Shown here one piece after another: positions 26,565-35,238 of a DNA stretch of 64,000 bases. Every line of letters starts with the position of its first letter. The stretch's first letter is position 1. The position numbers and the translations under genes are program-made. A model generated the notes under the pieces. The model had not been told where the DNA came from and did not search any database. It saw only the letters and a list, made by a program, of their open reading frames with translations. The stretch is from SZUA-309 sp965232595 (GTDB lineage: Bacteria > Pseudomonadota > Gammaproteobacteria > Pseudomonadales > Azotimanducaceae): contig OZ246983.1 in the NCBI GenBank assembly GCA_965232595.1, positions 3,410,001 through 3,474,000 on the forward strand, given 5' to 3'.

Positions 26565-27977
26565 ATGGAAACAACGTCCGACTGGGGGCTGTACTCCCTG
26601 ATCCCGCTGCTGGTGACGTTGCTGCTGGCCTTCGTCACCCGCTCGGCGCTCATCGCCATGCTTACCGGCACCTTCGTCGGCACCCTGATGCTCGGTGGCG
26701 TGCCGGGAGCGAGCCTGAACGCACTGTTTCAGGCCTCGCTCGGCAACGAGGGCTTCATCTGGATCGTCCTCATCGTTGTGCTCATCGGCGTGCTCTTCGA
26801 AGGCTTCAAACGGGCAGGGGTGATGGTTGCGCTCGCCGAGCGGGCGTCGGGGGACGGGCAGGGCTCGCGCCGCAAAGCCGAGCTCAGCACCTGGGGCCTG
26901 GGATTTCTGATCATCGACGACTACTTCAGCCCGCTGATGACCGGCGCGGTGATGCGCCCGGTCACCGATCGGGCGGGGGTACCGAGGGAGAAGCTGGCTT
27001 TCCTGCTCGATGCAACCACCGCCTCGGTCTGCATCCTCGTCCCGTTCACCGCCTGGGGTGCTTACCTCGCCAGCCTGATTGCGGCCCAGGGCGGCCCGGT
27101 GACGGGCGTGGAAGAGGGCTTGAGCGTCTTCATTCAGGCCATTCCCTACAACTTCTACCCCATGCTGATCATCGGCTTCGCGCTGCTGATTGCGCTCAAG
27201 GTCATCCCTGATTTCGGGCCGATGCGCAATGCGGAAAAGCGGGTGCAGGACACTGGGGCGCTGCTCAGAGTGGGGGCGACGCCTCTGGTGGACGACAGCC
27301 TGGACGGATTGCAGCAAGCGGATGCCGATGATCGGGCGCCGTCGCTGCTGCTTGAGCTGGCGCTGCCGGTGCTGGTGGTCGTCGGCGTTTTCGCCTGGAG
27401 CCTGATCGCCCTTAGCTCGGTGAAGATCGTCGAGGCGTTCATGGCGGGCGCGACCGTGCTGATCAGCGTCCTCTTGTTCCGGCGAAGGCTCGGCAGTGCC
27501 AGCGAGGTGGCCGCGTTGATCTCTCGAGGTGCAGAGAGCGTCATGCCGGCGCTCATCATCGTGGCGCTGGCTTACGCGCTGAACGAGGTGGCCCGGCAGC
27601 TGGGCGTCGGCGACGCCATCGTCAGCCTGTTCAACTCCGGGCTCTCCATCGACTGGCTGGTGCCGCTCACCTTTCTCGTGACCGCGACCATAGCGTTCTC
27701 GACCGGCACCTCCTGGGGCTCCTTCGCGCTGATGATGCCGGTGGCGCTGCCGGTGGCCTTCAGCTACTCCGGCGGTGATACCGGCGTGCTCGTCTACCAG
27801 ACAGTGGCAGCAATCGCTGGCGGCGGCATATTCGGCGATCATGCCTCACCGGTTTCGGACACCACGGTGCTCGCCTCCCTGGGCGCGGGCAGTGACCACA
27901 TGGACCACGTGATCACCCAGCTGCCCTATGCGCTGGCCATGGCCGGGGTGACGCTGTTGATCTACGTGCTGGTCTGA
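26565..27977 (+). CDS. NhaC-family Na+/H+ antiporter
   Basis: This 470-residue inner-membrane protein has around eleven membrane segments and the NhaC core motifs: FLIIDDYFSPLMTGAVMRPV with the ion-binding acidic residues near residue 120, FLLDATTASVCILVPFTAWG, and the carboxy-terminal FGDHASPVSDTTVLASLGAG. It exchanges sodium for protons, or in some relatives moves an organic anion such as malate with lactate. The charged middle loop (RVQDTGALLRVGATPLVDDS) is longer than in the Bacillus protein. It follows the MaoC gene closely and its end overlaps the convergent NnrS gene by 16 bases. A marine habitat would explain the need. Confidence 0.9.
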   Translation: METTSDWGLYSLIPLLVTLLLAFVTRSALIAMLTGTFVGTLMLGGVPGASLNALFQASLGNEGFIWIVLIVVLIGVLFEGFKRAGVMVALAERASGDGQGSRRKAELSTWGLGFLIIDDYFSPLMTGAVMRPVTDRAGVPREKLAFLLDATTASVCILVPFTAWGAYLASLIAAQGGPVTGVEEGLSVFIQAIPYNFYPMLIIGFALLIALKVIPDFGPMRNAEKRVQDTGALLRVGATPLVDDSLDGLQQADADDRAPSLLLELALPVLVVVGVFAWSLIALSSVKIVEAFMAGATVLISVLLFRRRLGSASEVAALISRGAESVMPALIIVALAYALNEVARQLGVGDAIVSLFNSGLSIDWLVPLTFLVTATIAFSTGTSWGSFALMMPVALPVAFSYSGGDTGVLVYQTVAAIAGGGIFGDHASPVSDTTVLASLGAGSDHMDHVITQLPYALAMAGVTLLIYVLV

Positions 27978-29098
27978 GCGTCCAGCCGTGGCCGGGTCAG
28001 GACCGGCCAGTAGGCGACGAAAAAAGTTCCGAACGCCAGCGTCCAGCAACCGGCGGCCAGCCAGAGCCAGGTCAGGTACTCGCTCGGGATGACGACCGGA
28101 CCAACGATGCGCGCCAGCGCGGCCAGATGAATAGCGGCGAAGCAGATCAGCTCCGCCGACCGCGCGCGCAGCCCTCGACCGGTGTGTCCGAGCGCGCTGC
28201 GCGTCATCATCGCCAGCATCAGGGACGCCATGGCGCCCACGGTCAGCGCGTGCAGCGCCAGGCTCGGCTCCAGGGCCCGGAGCAGAAAGTGAGCCGGGAT
28301 CCAGAGGTAGGCGAGGGGCAACGCGAGCAGCAACGGGTCGCGGAGCGTCTGCCAGGGTTTCCAGAGCGCCAGGCGCTGCAGGTGCAGGAGCGCGCTGGCG
28401 GCAAAGAACAGGAGCCAGCCATTACCCTTCGTGGCAACGCCGAAGAGATCTGCAGCCAGTAGAACCAGAGCCAAGCCGATGACCATGACCTCGAGCAGTG
28501 GCCAGCTCCGGGCGTTCAAGCCGTTGATCGCGTTGTTCGAGAACGCCGGAATCACCCGGCCACCAATGACGATCATCAGCAGCAGGATCAGATCCATGGC
28601 CACAGTTGGTAAGTGCATGTAACCCGTTGCCGCGAAGCGTATGGCCAGGCCGTGCAGCACGGCGGCCACCGTCAGAGCCGAGAGCAGCGCCGGGACGAAG
28701 TAGTTGCGCCGGTTGCTCGCTCGGATGATCGGAACACCGAGCGCCAGCGTCGCGGCGAGAAGAAAGCCGCCGTCCAGTAGCACGGGCAGTAAGCCCGGGC
28801 TGAACCAGTTGGCCAGGCGTGCGGCGAGCCAGAGTGCGAAGAGAGTGGCTAGCGGGGTCCCGGCAGGTGTCGCCAGGCCGGTCCAGTTGCGAACCGCGGT
28901 CAGGAGAAAGCCGACGATGACAGCCGCAGCGAAGCCGAAGATCATCTCGTGACCGTGCCAGAGCAGCGGCGCGATCGCCGGCAGAGGCGCTTCTGCCGGG
29001 CTGAAGCTGAGTATCCAGAGCGGCAGGCTGACCAGCGCGAATCCTGCGGCACCGAGATAAAATGGTCGGAAACCGACGCTGAGGAATGGATGATTCAT
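27962..29098 (-). CDS. NnrS family membrane protein
   Basis: This 378-residue protein has about twelve hydrophobic helices and the NnrS hallmarks: FRPFYLGAAGFALVSLPLW at the start, PLLWHGHEMIFGFAAAVIVGFLLTAVRNWTG-like sequence with the histidine pair near residue 50, and a later MTRSALGHTGRGL. NnrS is a heme- and copper-containing membrane protein tied to nitric oxide metabolism and nitrosative stress tolerance; its exact role is not solved. No nitrite or nitric oxide reductase genes are nearby. The gene faces the ParA operon head to head, 141 bases apart, and overlaps NhaC at its 3' end. Confidence 0.92.
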   Translation of the reverse strand: MNHPFLSVGFRPFYLGAAGFALVSLPLWILSFSPAEAPLPAIAPLLWHGHEMIFGFAAAVIVGFLLTAVRNWTGLATPAGTPLATLFALWLAARLANWFSPGLLPVLLDGGFLLAATLALGVPIIRASNRRNYFVPALLSALTVAAVLHGLAIRFAATGYMHLPTVAMDLILLLMIVIGGRVIPAFSNNAINGLNARSWPLLEVMVIGLALVLLAADLFGVATKGNGWLLFFAASALLHLQRLALWKPWQTLRDPLLLALPLAYLWIPAHFLLRALEPSLALHALTVGAMASLMLAMMTRSALGHTGRGLRARSAELICFAAIHLAALARIVGPVVIPSEYLTWLWLAAGCWTLAFGTFFVAYWPVLTRPRLDAQTST

Positions 29099-29239
29099 GT
29101 CGGTCGGGAAGGATCGAGGTGATCCAGAAAGCTAGTTTTTACTCCAGGGATGTGCGCTAACTCATTAATCTGCATAAAGAATTTGCAATATCGTTCGGCT
29201 CCAGGTAGGTTGCCGTCAACTCTGTCGAGGACGTCTGCA

Positions 29240-29971
29240 TTGGCTGTTCGCAAGATCGTCATTCTCAATCCCAAAGGCGGGTCGGGTAAGACCACCATCG
29301 CCACCAATCTGGCCGCCTACTATGCCAGTTCCGGCCAGCCCTCCGCGCTAATGGACTACGATTCTCAAGGGTCCAGTACCCGCTGGCTCAGCCGGCGCGA
29401 CGCCGAGGCACCCTACATTCACGGTATCGCCAGCTACGAAAACCATGCGGGGCAGACGCGGTCATTTGCGCTGCGCGTGCCTGCGGAGGTGGAGCGGGTC
29501 GTGGTGGACACGCCGGCCGCTTTCAACAAGCACGAGCTGGTGGACTACGTGCGCGGTGCGGACAAGATTCTGGTGCCCGTGCTGCCGTCCGAGATTGATA
29601 TCCACGCGGCGACGCGAACCATTGCCGACCTGCTGCTGGTAGCCAAGATCGCCCGCCACGAAGATCGGCTGGCGGTTGTCGCCAACCGGGTGAAACGCAA
29701 CACAGTGGTGTTCCGCTCGTTGATGAAGTTTCTCGAGTCGCTGGAGATCCCTGTCGCAGCGGTGCTGCGCGATACCCAGAATTACATCCGCACTGCCTCT
29801 GAAGGCCAGGGCCTGCTCGAGCTGAAGAAGGCCGACGTCACCAAGGACCTGGTGCAGTGGAAGCGGCTGGTTGCCTGGCTCGAGTCGGATAACCCGCGCG
29901 CCCGCCCTGAGCCAGAGCCGATTCCAGTCACCTCCGAATCGAAGCTGCGACCGCACTATCGGCTGCAATGA
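29240..29971 (+). CDS. orphan ParA/MinD-type ATPase
   Basis: A TTG start at 29240 is chosen, giving MAVRKIVILNPKGGSGKTT directly at the amino end, with CGAGG about ten bases upstream; an ATG at 29150 would add 30 residues with no family likeness. The 243-residue product has the deviant Walker A KGGSGKTT, the A' region MDYDSQGSS and Walker B VVVDTPAA. Such ATPases position cargo (plasmids, chemoreceptor arrays, carboxysomes) on the nucleoid or membrane. There is no ParB, no parS-like repeat cluster and no replication gene nearby, so a plasmid role is unlikely. Its stop overlaps a thioesterase start by four bases, tying it to the operon that follows. Confidence 0.88.
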   Translation: MAVRKIVILNPKGGSGKTTIATNLAAYYASSGQPSALMDYDSQGSSTRWLSRRDAEAPYIHGIASYENHAGQTRSFALRVPAEVERVVVDTPAAFNKHELVDYVRGADKILVPVLPSEIDIHAATRTIADLLLVAKIARHEDRLAVVANRVKRNTVVFRSLMKFLESLEIPVAAVLRDTQNYIRTASEGQGLLELKKADVTKDLVQWKRLVAWLESDNPRARPEPEPIPVTSESKLRPHYRLQ

Positions 29972-30381
29972 GCGAGCTGCCGCCGGAAGGTTTTCTGATT
30001 GCCGAGGGCACTGACCCGGCAGAAGACCTGATCGGGCCCTTCTACCTGAAGCGCAGCGACAGCAGCTGCGAAACAGGCCTGCTCACGGAGTCCCGTCACA
30101 CCAACAAGCTCGGCACCGTGCACGGCGGGGTGCTGATGACTTTCGCTGACTACACGCTCTGCGCCGTGGGCAAAACCGGCAGCAGCGACGACAGCATCGT
30201 CACCGTATCTCTCACCACGGAGTTCGTCCGGGCCGCTCCGGCCGCTGAGTGGCTGCGTGGTGAGGGGACGATCAGCCGGCGGACCCGGTCTCTTGTTTTC
30301 GTTCAGGGGCGCTTGTGTCATGGTGACTCCGTCATCATGACGTTCAGTGGTATCGGCAAGAGAATTCCGGGGGAATCCTGA
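29968..30381 (+). CDS. PaaI-type hotdog thioesterase
   Basis: The 137-residue single hotdog domain has HTNKLGTVHGGVLMTFADYTL near residue 45, where the HGG turn and following Asp are the active-site features of PaaI-like acyl-CoA thioesterases. VSLTTEFVRAAPAAEWLRGEG forms the central strands. It would hydrolyse a small or aromatic acyl-CoA to the free acid. The ATG overlaps the ParA stop (ATGA) and its own stop lies two bases before the aminotransferase, so it is translated with both. The substrate is unknown; housekeeping release of stalled CoA esters is one possibility. Confidence 0.88.
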   Translation: MSELPPEGFLIAEGTDPAEDLIGPFYLKRSDSSCETGLLTESRHTNKLGTVHGGVLMTFADYTLCAVGKTGSSDDSIVTVSLTTEFVRAAPAAEWLRGEGTISRRTRSLVFVQGRLCHGDSVIMTFSGIGKRIPGES

Positions 30382-30383
30382 TC

Positions 30384-31685
30384 ATGTGGACCGACGAGAA
30401 CGCTGCCTCGGCAGCGCTGTACGACCGTGCCCGGGCGGTGATGCCGGGAGGCAGCACCCGCGCCGCGGTCTGGCTGGATCCCTACCCGCCCTATATCGCT
30501 CGGGGGGAGGGCGCCTACGTTTACGACGTGGACGGTACCGAGTATCTGGACCTGACCAACAACCTCGGCGTGCTCATCCACGGCCACGCGCACCCGGAGG
30601 TGGTGGCAGCCGTTCGAGATCAGACGGGTCTCGGCAGCTGCTTCGCCCTGCCCACCGCATCCGAGGTGGATCTGGCCGAGCTGATCTGCGGCCGGGTGGC
30701 CGGCTTCGAGCGGATCCGCTTCATCAACACCGGCTCGGAAGCGGTAGGGTTGGCGCTGAAGATCGCCCGGTCCTTCACTGGTCGTTCGAAGATCGTGAAG
30801 CTCGAAGGGATCTATCACGGCTCCAACGATTTTGCGGAGATCAGCAACTACTCGACGCCGGACAACTGGGGCAACACGCCGGCCGCGGTGCCCACCGTGC
30901 GCGGCACGCCACAGGGCCTGCTCGATTCCGTGCTGGTCACGCCGACCAACGACCTGGCTGCGGCCGAGGCGTTGCTTGCTGATCAGGCGGGGGAGATCGC
31001 CGCGGTCATCGTCGACCCGGTCCCTCCACGGGCCGGCATGCAGCCGCTCGACGCCGAGTTCGTCGAGGGGCTGCGGAAGATCACGCGGGAGCTGGGAATC
31101 CTTCTGATCTACGACGAGGTGATTGCGTTCCGCTTCGGCCATGGTGGCGCCCAGACCCGGTTCGGCGGTGAGCCGGATCTGACCGCGCTCGGCAAGATCA
31201 TTGGCGGCGGCTATCCGGTCGGCGCCGTGGCCGGTTCCGCTGAGGTGATGGAGGCCACTGCCCGAGACGTGGGTTCGAGCGGGACCTTCACCGCCAACCC
31301 GGTCACCATGCGGGCCGGACATGCCTCCATGTCCCTGCTCACCCCGGAGCGCTTTCAGGCGCTGGATGCGCTTGGCGAGCGGGTACTGGCGGCAGCCAAC
31401 GGCTTGCTGAAGGAAGCGGCGATTACCGGTCAGGTCTGCGGAACCGGCTCGATCGCCAGCATCTACTTTCATGATCGGGACGTGCGCGATTACCGCAGCT
31501 ACTACAAGCAGCCACAGGAAGCGGCAGCATCCAGTGCCTTCCACCTCGCCATGCTGAAGCGTGGCGTGCTGATTGCGCCGACTGCCACCTGCTTCTTCTC
31601 CACCGCGGTCACGGCGGCGGATGAGGATCGGTTTCTCAGCGCCTTTCAGGACAGCCTGAAGGATGTGCGCGAAGCGCTCGCATGA
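30384..31685 (+). CDS. class III PLP aminotransferase, GSA-aminomutase / beta-transaminase-like
   Basis: This 433-residue protein is a class III aminotransferase of the glutamate-1-semialdehyde aminomutase type. Seen features are MPGGSTRAAVW near residue 15, NTGSEAVGLALKIAR for cofactor binding, LIYDEVIAFRFGHGG with the PLP aspartate, and Lys271 in LGKIIGGGYPVGA. Length and layout also match beta-phenylalanine transaminases such as that of Variovorax. The true hemL enzyme works alone in heme synthesis, whereas this copy is translationally coupled on both sides to hydrolases, so a catabolic transaminase acting on an amine or beta-amino acid is more likely. The stop overlaps the acylase start by four bases. 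Confidence 0.88.
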   Translation: MWTDENAASAALYDRARAVMPGGSTRAAVWLDPYPPYIARGEGAYVYDVDGTEYLDLTNNLGVLIHGHAHPEVVAAVRDQTGLGSCFALPTASEVDLAELICGRVAGFERIRFINTGSEAVGLALKIARSFTGRSKIVKLEGIYHGSNDFAEISNYSTPDNWGNTPAAVPTVRGTPQGLLDSVLVTPTNDLAAAEALLADQAGEIAAVIVDPVPPRAGMQPLDAEFVEGLRKITRELGILLIYDEVIAFRFGHGGAQTRFGGEPDLTALGKIIGGGYPVGAVAGSAEVMEATARDVGSSGTFTANPVTMRAGHASMSLLTPERFQALDALGERVLAAANGLLKEAAITGQVCGTGSIASIYFHDRDVRDYRSYYKQPQEAAASSAFHLAMLKRGVLIAPTATCFFSTAVTAADEDRFLSAFQDSLKDVREALA

Positions 31686-33997
31686 GCTGGCTTTGGCGAG
31701 GATTGTTGGTCCTGCTGGCGCTGCTGGCCGGGATCGGCTTCTTCCTGAGCTATCAGCTCGAAGCACCGGTTCCGGATGACCCGGCAACCCTCTCTGCGGC
31801 TGGTCTTGCCGGGCCCGCCAGCATCCGTTACGACCAGCGCCGACGCCCATTCGTAGAAGCCGGTAGCTTCACCGATGCGGTCTTCGTGCAGGGTTGGCTG
31901 CACGCCCGGGAGCGTTACTGGCAGATGGAGCTGCTGCGTCGTGCGGGCAAGGGCCGCCTGGCGGAGCTGCTCGGCGGCGGCCTGCTCGCAACCGATATCG
32001 AGATCACCCTTGCCGGCGTGCCGGCCATGACCGAGCAGATGATCGAGAACGCCAGCCTGGAAACTCTGGCAGTCGTCGACGCCTACGTCGCCGGCATCAA
32101 CCTGGCGGTAGAGACGCTGGCGGCGCCTCTGGAGTTCCGGCTGCTTGGTGCGGCGCCAACCCCCTGGACCCGGGAAGACGTGTTTGCCATTGGCGGCATC
32201 ATGGCCTTTCAGTCCGGGCGCAACATGCGCAACGAGCTGCTCAGGCTGTCGCTGTTGAGCGGGCTGGATGAGGAGCTGGCTGCGCTCTTCGCGGATCGTT
32301 CCTCGCTGGACCTGCCGGCGCAGGTCAACTTCGACCGCTACCTGGCCATGGAGCGCGCGCTGACGCAGGACCAGCCTTACTTTCAGCCGCCGCTCCTCGG
32401 CAGCAACGGCTGGGTCGTGGCGCCGGATCGCACGGACTCCGGGCATGCGCTGTTCGCTTTCGACTCCCATGATGGCTGGGGCATGCCCAGCCTTTTTTAC
32501 GAGGTGCACCTTTTCTTTCCGGGGGAATCGGTTCGCGGCTTCTCCGTGCCCGGTTTGCCTGGCGTGATCAACGGCTTCAATGAGTTCATGGCCTGGGGCT
32601 TCACGAACATCGGTGATTCTCAGGACCTGTTTCTCGAAACCCGGGACCCGAACAACCCCATGCGCTTCAAGGGCCGCGAAGGCTGGTACCAGGCAGCAAC
32701 GGAAACCGTTCGCATTCCTGTCAGCGGTGCCGAAGCGCACGAGCTGGAGATCGTGCACACTGAAAACGGGCCGCTGGTGCAGGCTGACCCGCCGTTGTCT
32801 CTGCGCTGGTCAGCCCGCGAAATCGGCACAGACTACGGTCTGGATGCGCTGTTCCTGTTGAATCGCGCCACCTCGTTCGCGGACTTCATGGCCGCAATCG
32901 ACCAGTTCCCGGCGCCGAGCGCTAACGTCACCTACGCGGACGTGGAGGGCAACATCGTTTTCCGCACGCTGGGCCTGTTACCGCGGCGCGGCAAGGGCGA
33001 CGGGCTGCTGCCACAGGCGGCGGATGATCCGGACAGCGACTGGCTCGGGCTGCTGCCTCTGGAGTGGACCGAAGGAGTGGTGAACCTGCCCCGTTCCGTC
33101 AACCCGGAATCCGGGCATCTGATCAAGGCCAACGCCCGGGTGCTGCCGGAACCGCCGCTGATTTCGGCAGACAACGCGCCCGGCTACCGACAGGCCCGGC
33201 TGGAAGAACTGCTCGCTGCCGAGCCTGCGGTCGGCTTCGGCGACATGACGCGCTGGCAGGGCGACTGGCACAACAAGCAGGCCGAGTGGCTGCTGCCGGA
33301 GCTGCTGCCGCTGGCTGCCGAGCACGCTGACAGCGAGGCCTACGGCCTGCTGTCGACCTGGCAGAAGTCGCCGGTGAACGAGCCCGAGCTGCTTGCGCCG
33401 CTGCTCTTCAACGACTGGTACATCGCCATCGCCTCGGAGGTGTTCGAGCCGGTGTTGGGCGCTGACAGGTATCAGGCGCTGCTCGCCAACAGCTACGTAA
33501 TGAACCATGCCCTCGATCGCCTGATTCTCGATGACGGCACCTCACCCTGGTGGGGCGGGGAGAAAGCGGTGCGAGTGGCGCGAGCATTTGAGGCGGTCCT
33601 TGCTGCGCGTGCGGAAGAAAGCGTTCCAGACAGCTGGGGGGCAGCGCATGGCCTGCTGTTCCGGCACGAGATGAGCGGTGCGGTGCCGGGCCTCGGACGC
33701 ATCATCGATCGCGGTCCCTTTGCCTGGGGGGGTGGCAACCCGACGGTTGGCCGGGCCCGCTTCCGTTACGATCGGCCGTATGCGGCTACCGGCGGGGCTA
33801 CCGTGCGCCTGGTGGTGGAGCTGAGCGAGCCGATGCGGATCGGTGCCGTCATGCCTGGCGGCCAGTCCGGTCATCCTGCCAGCCCGCACTACGATGATCA
33901 GATTGCCACCTGGATGGCGAGAGAGCTGGACGTGATTCACGCTCGCGCTGAAGATGCGGGAGCGGTGGTCACCACCCTGGTGCCACCGGCTGAGTGA
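31682..33997 (+). CDS. penicillin acylase family amidohydrolase, membrane-anchored
   Basis: This 771-residue Ntn hydrolase begins with a membrane anchor or uncleaved signal (LLVLLALLAGIGFFLSY). The nucleophile would be Ser241 in LLGSNGWVV, exposed when the chain is cut before it; His263 then falls at beta-chain position 23, as in penicillin G acylase. The alpha part carries VFVQGWLHARERYWQMELLRR, a family signature. Members remove acyl groups from amides, including beta-lactams and acyl-homoserine lactones. Being exported, it would act outside the cytoplasm. It is coupled to an aminotransferase upstream and a DmpA-type peptidase downstream, which suggests trimming of an N-acyl peptide or amino acid. 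Quorum quenching is an alternative. Confidence 0.92.
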   Translation: MSWLWRGLLVLLALLAGIGFFLSYQLEAPVPDDPATLSAAGLAGPASIRYDQRRRPFVEAGSFTDAVFVQGWLHARERYWQMELLRRAGKGRLAELLGGGLLATDIEITLAGVPAMTEQMIENASLETLAVVDAYVAGINLAVETLAAPLEFRLLGAAPTPWTREDVFAIGGIMAFQSGRNMRNELLRLSLLSGLDEELAALFADRSSLDLPAQVNFDRYLAMERALTQDQPYFQPPLLGSNGWVVAPDRTDSGHALFAFDSHDGWGMPSLFYEVHLFFPGESVRGFSVPGLPGVINGFNEFMAWGFTNIGDSQDLFLETRDPNNPMRFKGREGWYQAATETVRIPVSGAEAHELEIVHTENGPLVQADPPLSLRWSAREIGTDYGLDALFLLNRATSFADFMAAIDQFPAPSANVTYADVEGNIVFRTLGLLPRRGKGDGLLPQAADDPDSDWLGLLPLEWTEGVVNLPRSVNPESGHLIKANARVLPEPPLISADNAPGYRQARLEELLAAEPAVGFGDMTRWQGDWHNKQAEWLLPELLPLAAEHADSEAYGLLSTWQKSPVNEPELLAPLLFNDWYIAIASEVFEPVLGADRYQALLANSYVMNHALDRLILDDGTSPWWGGEKAVRVARAFEAVLAARAEESVPDSWGAAHGLLFRHEMSGAVPGLGRIIDRGPFAWGGGNPTVGRARFRYDRPYAATGGATVRLVVELSEPMRIGAVMPGGQSGHPASPHYDDQIATWMARELDVIHARAEDAGAVVTTLVPPAE

Positions 33998-34016
33998 ACT
34001 GGTGAGGGAGGTTGTT

Positions 34017-35201
34017 GTGAGTAAAGGTACGCGGGTGCTGATCCTGCTCTGTCTGGTTGGCAGTGCGGCCGGTGCCGTGCAAAGCGCGGCCGAAGATCGG
34101 CCGCGGGCCAGGGACATCGGGGTGCAGATCGGCATTTTCCCTCCGGGCCCGCTGAACGCGATCACTGATGTGGAGGGCGTGCTGGTGGGTCACGCCACCA
34201 AGATCGAAGGGGACGACATCCGTACCGGCGTCACCGCCATCATCCCCGGCCCCGGCAACCTCTACACGCACCCGATGCCGGCCTGGATTCACTCGGGCAA
34301 CGGCTACGGCAAGCTGATCGGCGAGACCCAGGTCCGGGAATTCGGCGAGATCGAGACGCCCATCCTGCTCACCTGCACCCTCTGCGTCTGGCAGGCGGCG
34401 GACGCGCTGAAAGCCTGGACCTACGAGCAGCCGGGGATGGGAGAGCACACGGTGAACCCGATCGTCGGCGAAACCAACGACGCCACCGTCAACAACATGT
34501 GGGCCAACCCGATCGGTCGGCCGGAAGTCTTTGCGGCCTTGAACAGCGCCAGCGCCGGTCCGGTTGCGGAGGGCAGCGTCGGGGCAGGCACCGGCACCCA
34601 GGCCTTCGGCTTCAAGGGTGGCATCGGCACCAGCTCCCGGGTGCTGCCCGAGGCGCTTGGCGGCTACAGCATCGGCGTGCTGGTGCAGACGAACTTCGGT
34701 GGGGTGCTCACCATCAACGGTGCTCCAGTCGGACGGGCGCTGGGCGAGTTTCCCTATCGGGCGGAGACGATGCCGGAAGACGAGGATATTGAAGACGGCT
34801 CGATCATGATGGTGGTGGCGACCGACGCGCCGTTGAACCCGACCAACCTGGAACGGCTGGCAAAGCGTGCCATGATGGGCATCGCCAGAACCGGCTCCTA
34901 CGCCAGCAACGGCTCGGGTGATTACGTGATCGCCTTTTCCACCCATCCTGAGGTGCGTCAGCCGCGACAGAGCCTGGCGCCGGTCAGCGGGCCGCGACTG
35001 GTTAACGCAGCCATGTCGCCGCTGTTTCTGGCGACGGTGGAGGCGACGGAAGAGGCGGTGATCAACGCGCTGCTGAAGGCAACGACGGTGAGCAGCAGCC
35101 GTGGCGAGCGGCGGGCGATTGACATCGATGCCGTGCGGAAAGTGCTCGAGCAGCACAACGCCACTGACTGGGACGAGAAGCTGCCACCCCGTGGCGGTTA
35201 G
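34017..35201 (+). CDS. P1 family peptidase (DmpA / beta-peptidyl aminopeptidase-like)
   Basis: The GTG at 34017 is chosen since AGGGAGG lies five bases before it and a signal peptide follows (LILLCLVGSAAGAVQSA). The 394-residue protein has GVLVGHATKIEGDDIRTGVTA near the amino end and the self-cleavage and nucleophile region KGGIGTSSRV, with Ser206 (or 207) as the likely nucleophile. P1 peptidases release amino-terminal residues, including D-amino acids and beta-amino acids, which ordinary peptidases cannot. It would act in the periplasm next to the acylase. NTNLxR-type sequence NPTNLERLAKRAMMGIARTGS is also conserved. Its actual specificity within the family is not readable. Confidence 0.92.
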   Translation: MSKGTRVLILLCLVGSAAGAVQSAAEDRPRARDIGVQIGIFPPGPLNAITDVEGVLVGHATKIEGDDIRTGVTAIIPGPGNLYTHPMPAWIHSGNGYGKLIGETQVREFGEIETPILLTCTLCVWQAADALKAWTYEQPGMGEHTVNPIVGETNDATVNNMWANPIGRPEVFAALNSASAGPVAEGSVGAGTGTQAFGFKGGIGTSSRVLPEALGGYSIGVLVQTNFGGVLTINGAPVGRALGEFPYRAETMPEDEDIEDGSIMMVVATDAPLNPTNLERLAKRAMMGIARTGSYASNGSGDYVIAFSTHPEVRQPRQSLAPVSGPRLVNAAMSPLFLATVEATEEAVINALLKATTVSSSRGERRAIDIDAVRKVLEQHNATDWDEKLPPRGG

Positions 35202-35238
35202 CAGTAAGGGAATTGACGGGAATAGAAGGGGACAGACC

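Noticed and set aside
26469..27842. 457-residue minus-strand frame
   Set aside because: It mirrors the NhaC gene; the translation is full of His, Gln and Arg repeats with no fold, and NhaC has diagnostic motifs.
29240..29971. Plasmid or integrated-element partition locus
   Set aside because: The ParA gene has no ParB, iterons, replication or integrase gene nearby, and the flanking genes are ordinary chromosomal metabolism.
30318..31850. 510-residue minus-strand frame
   Set aside because: It is the shadow of the class III aminotransferase and has no domain.
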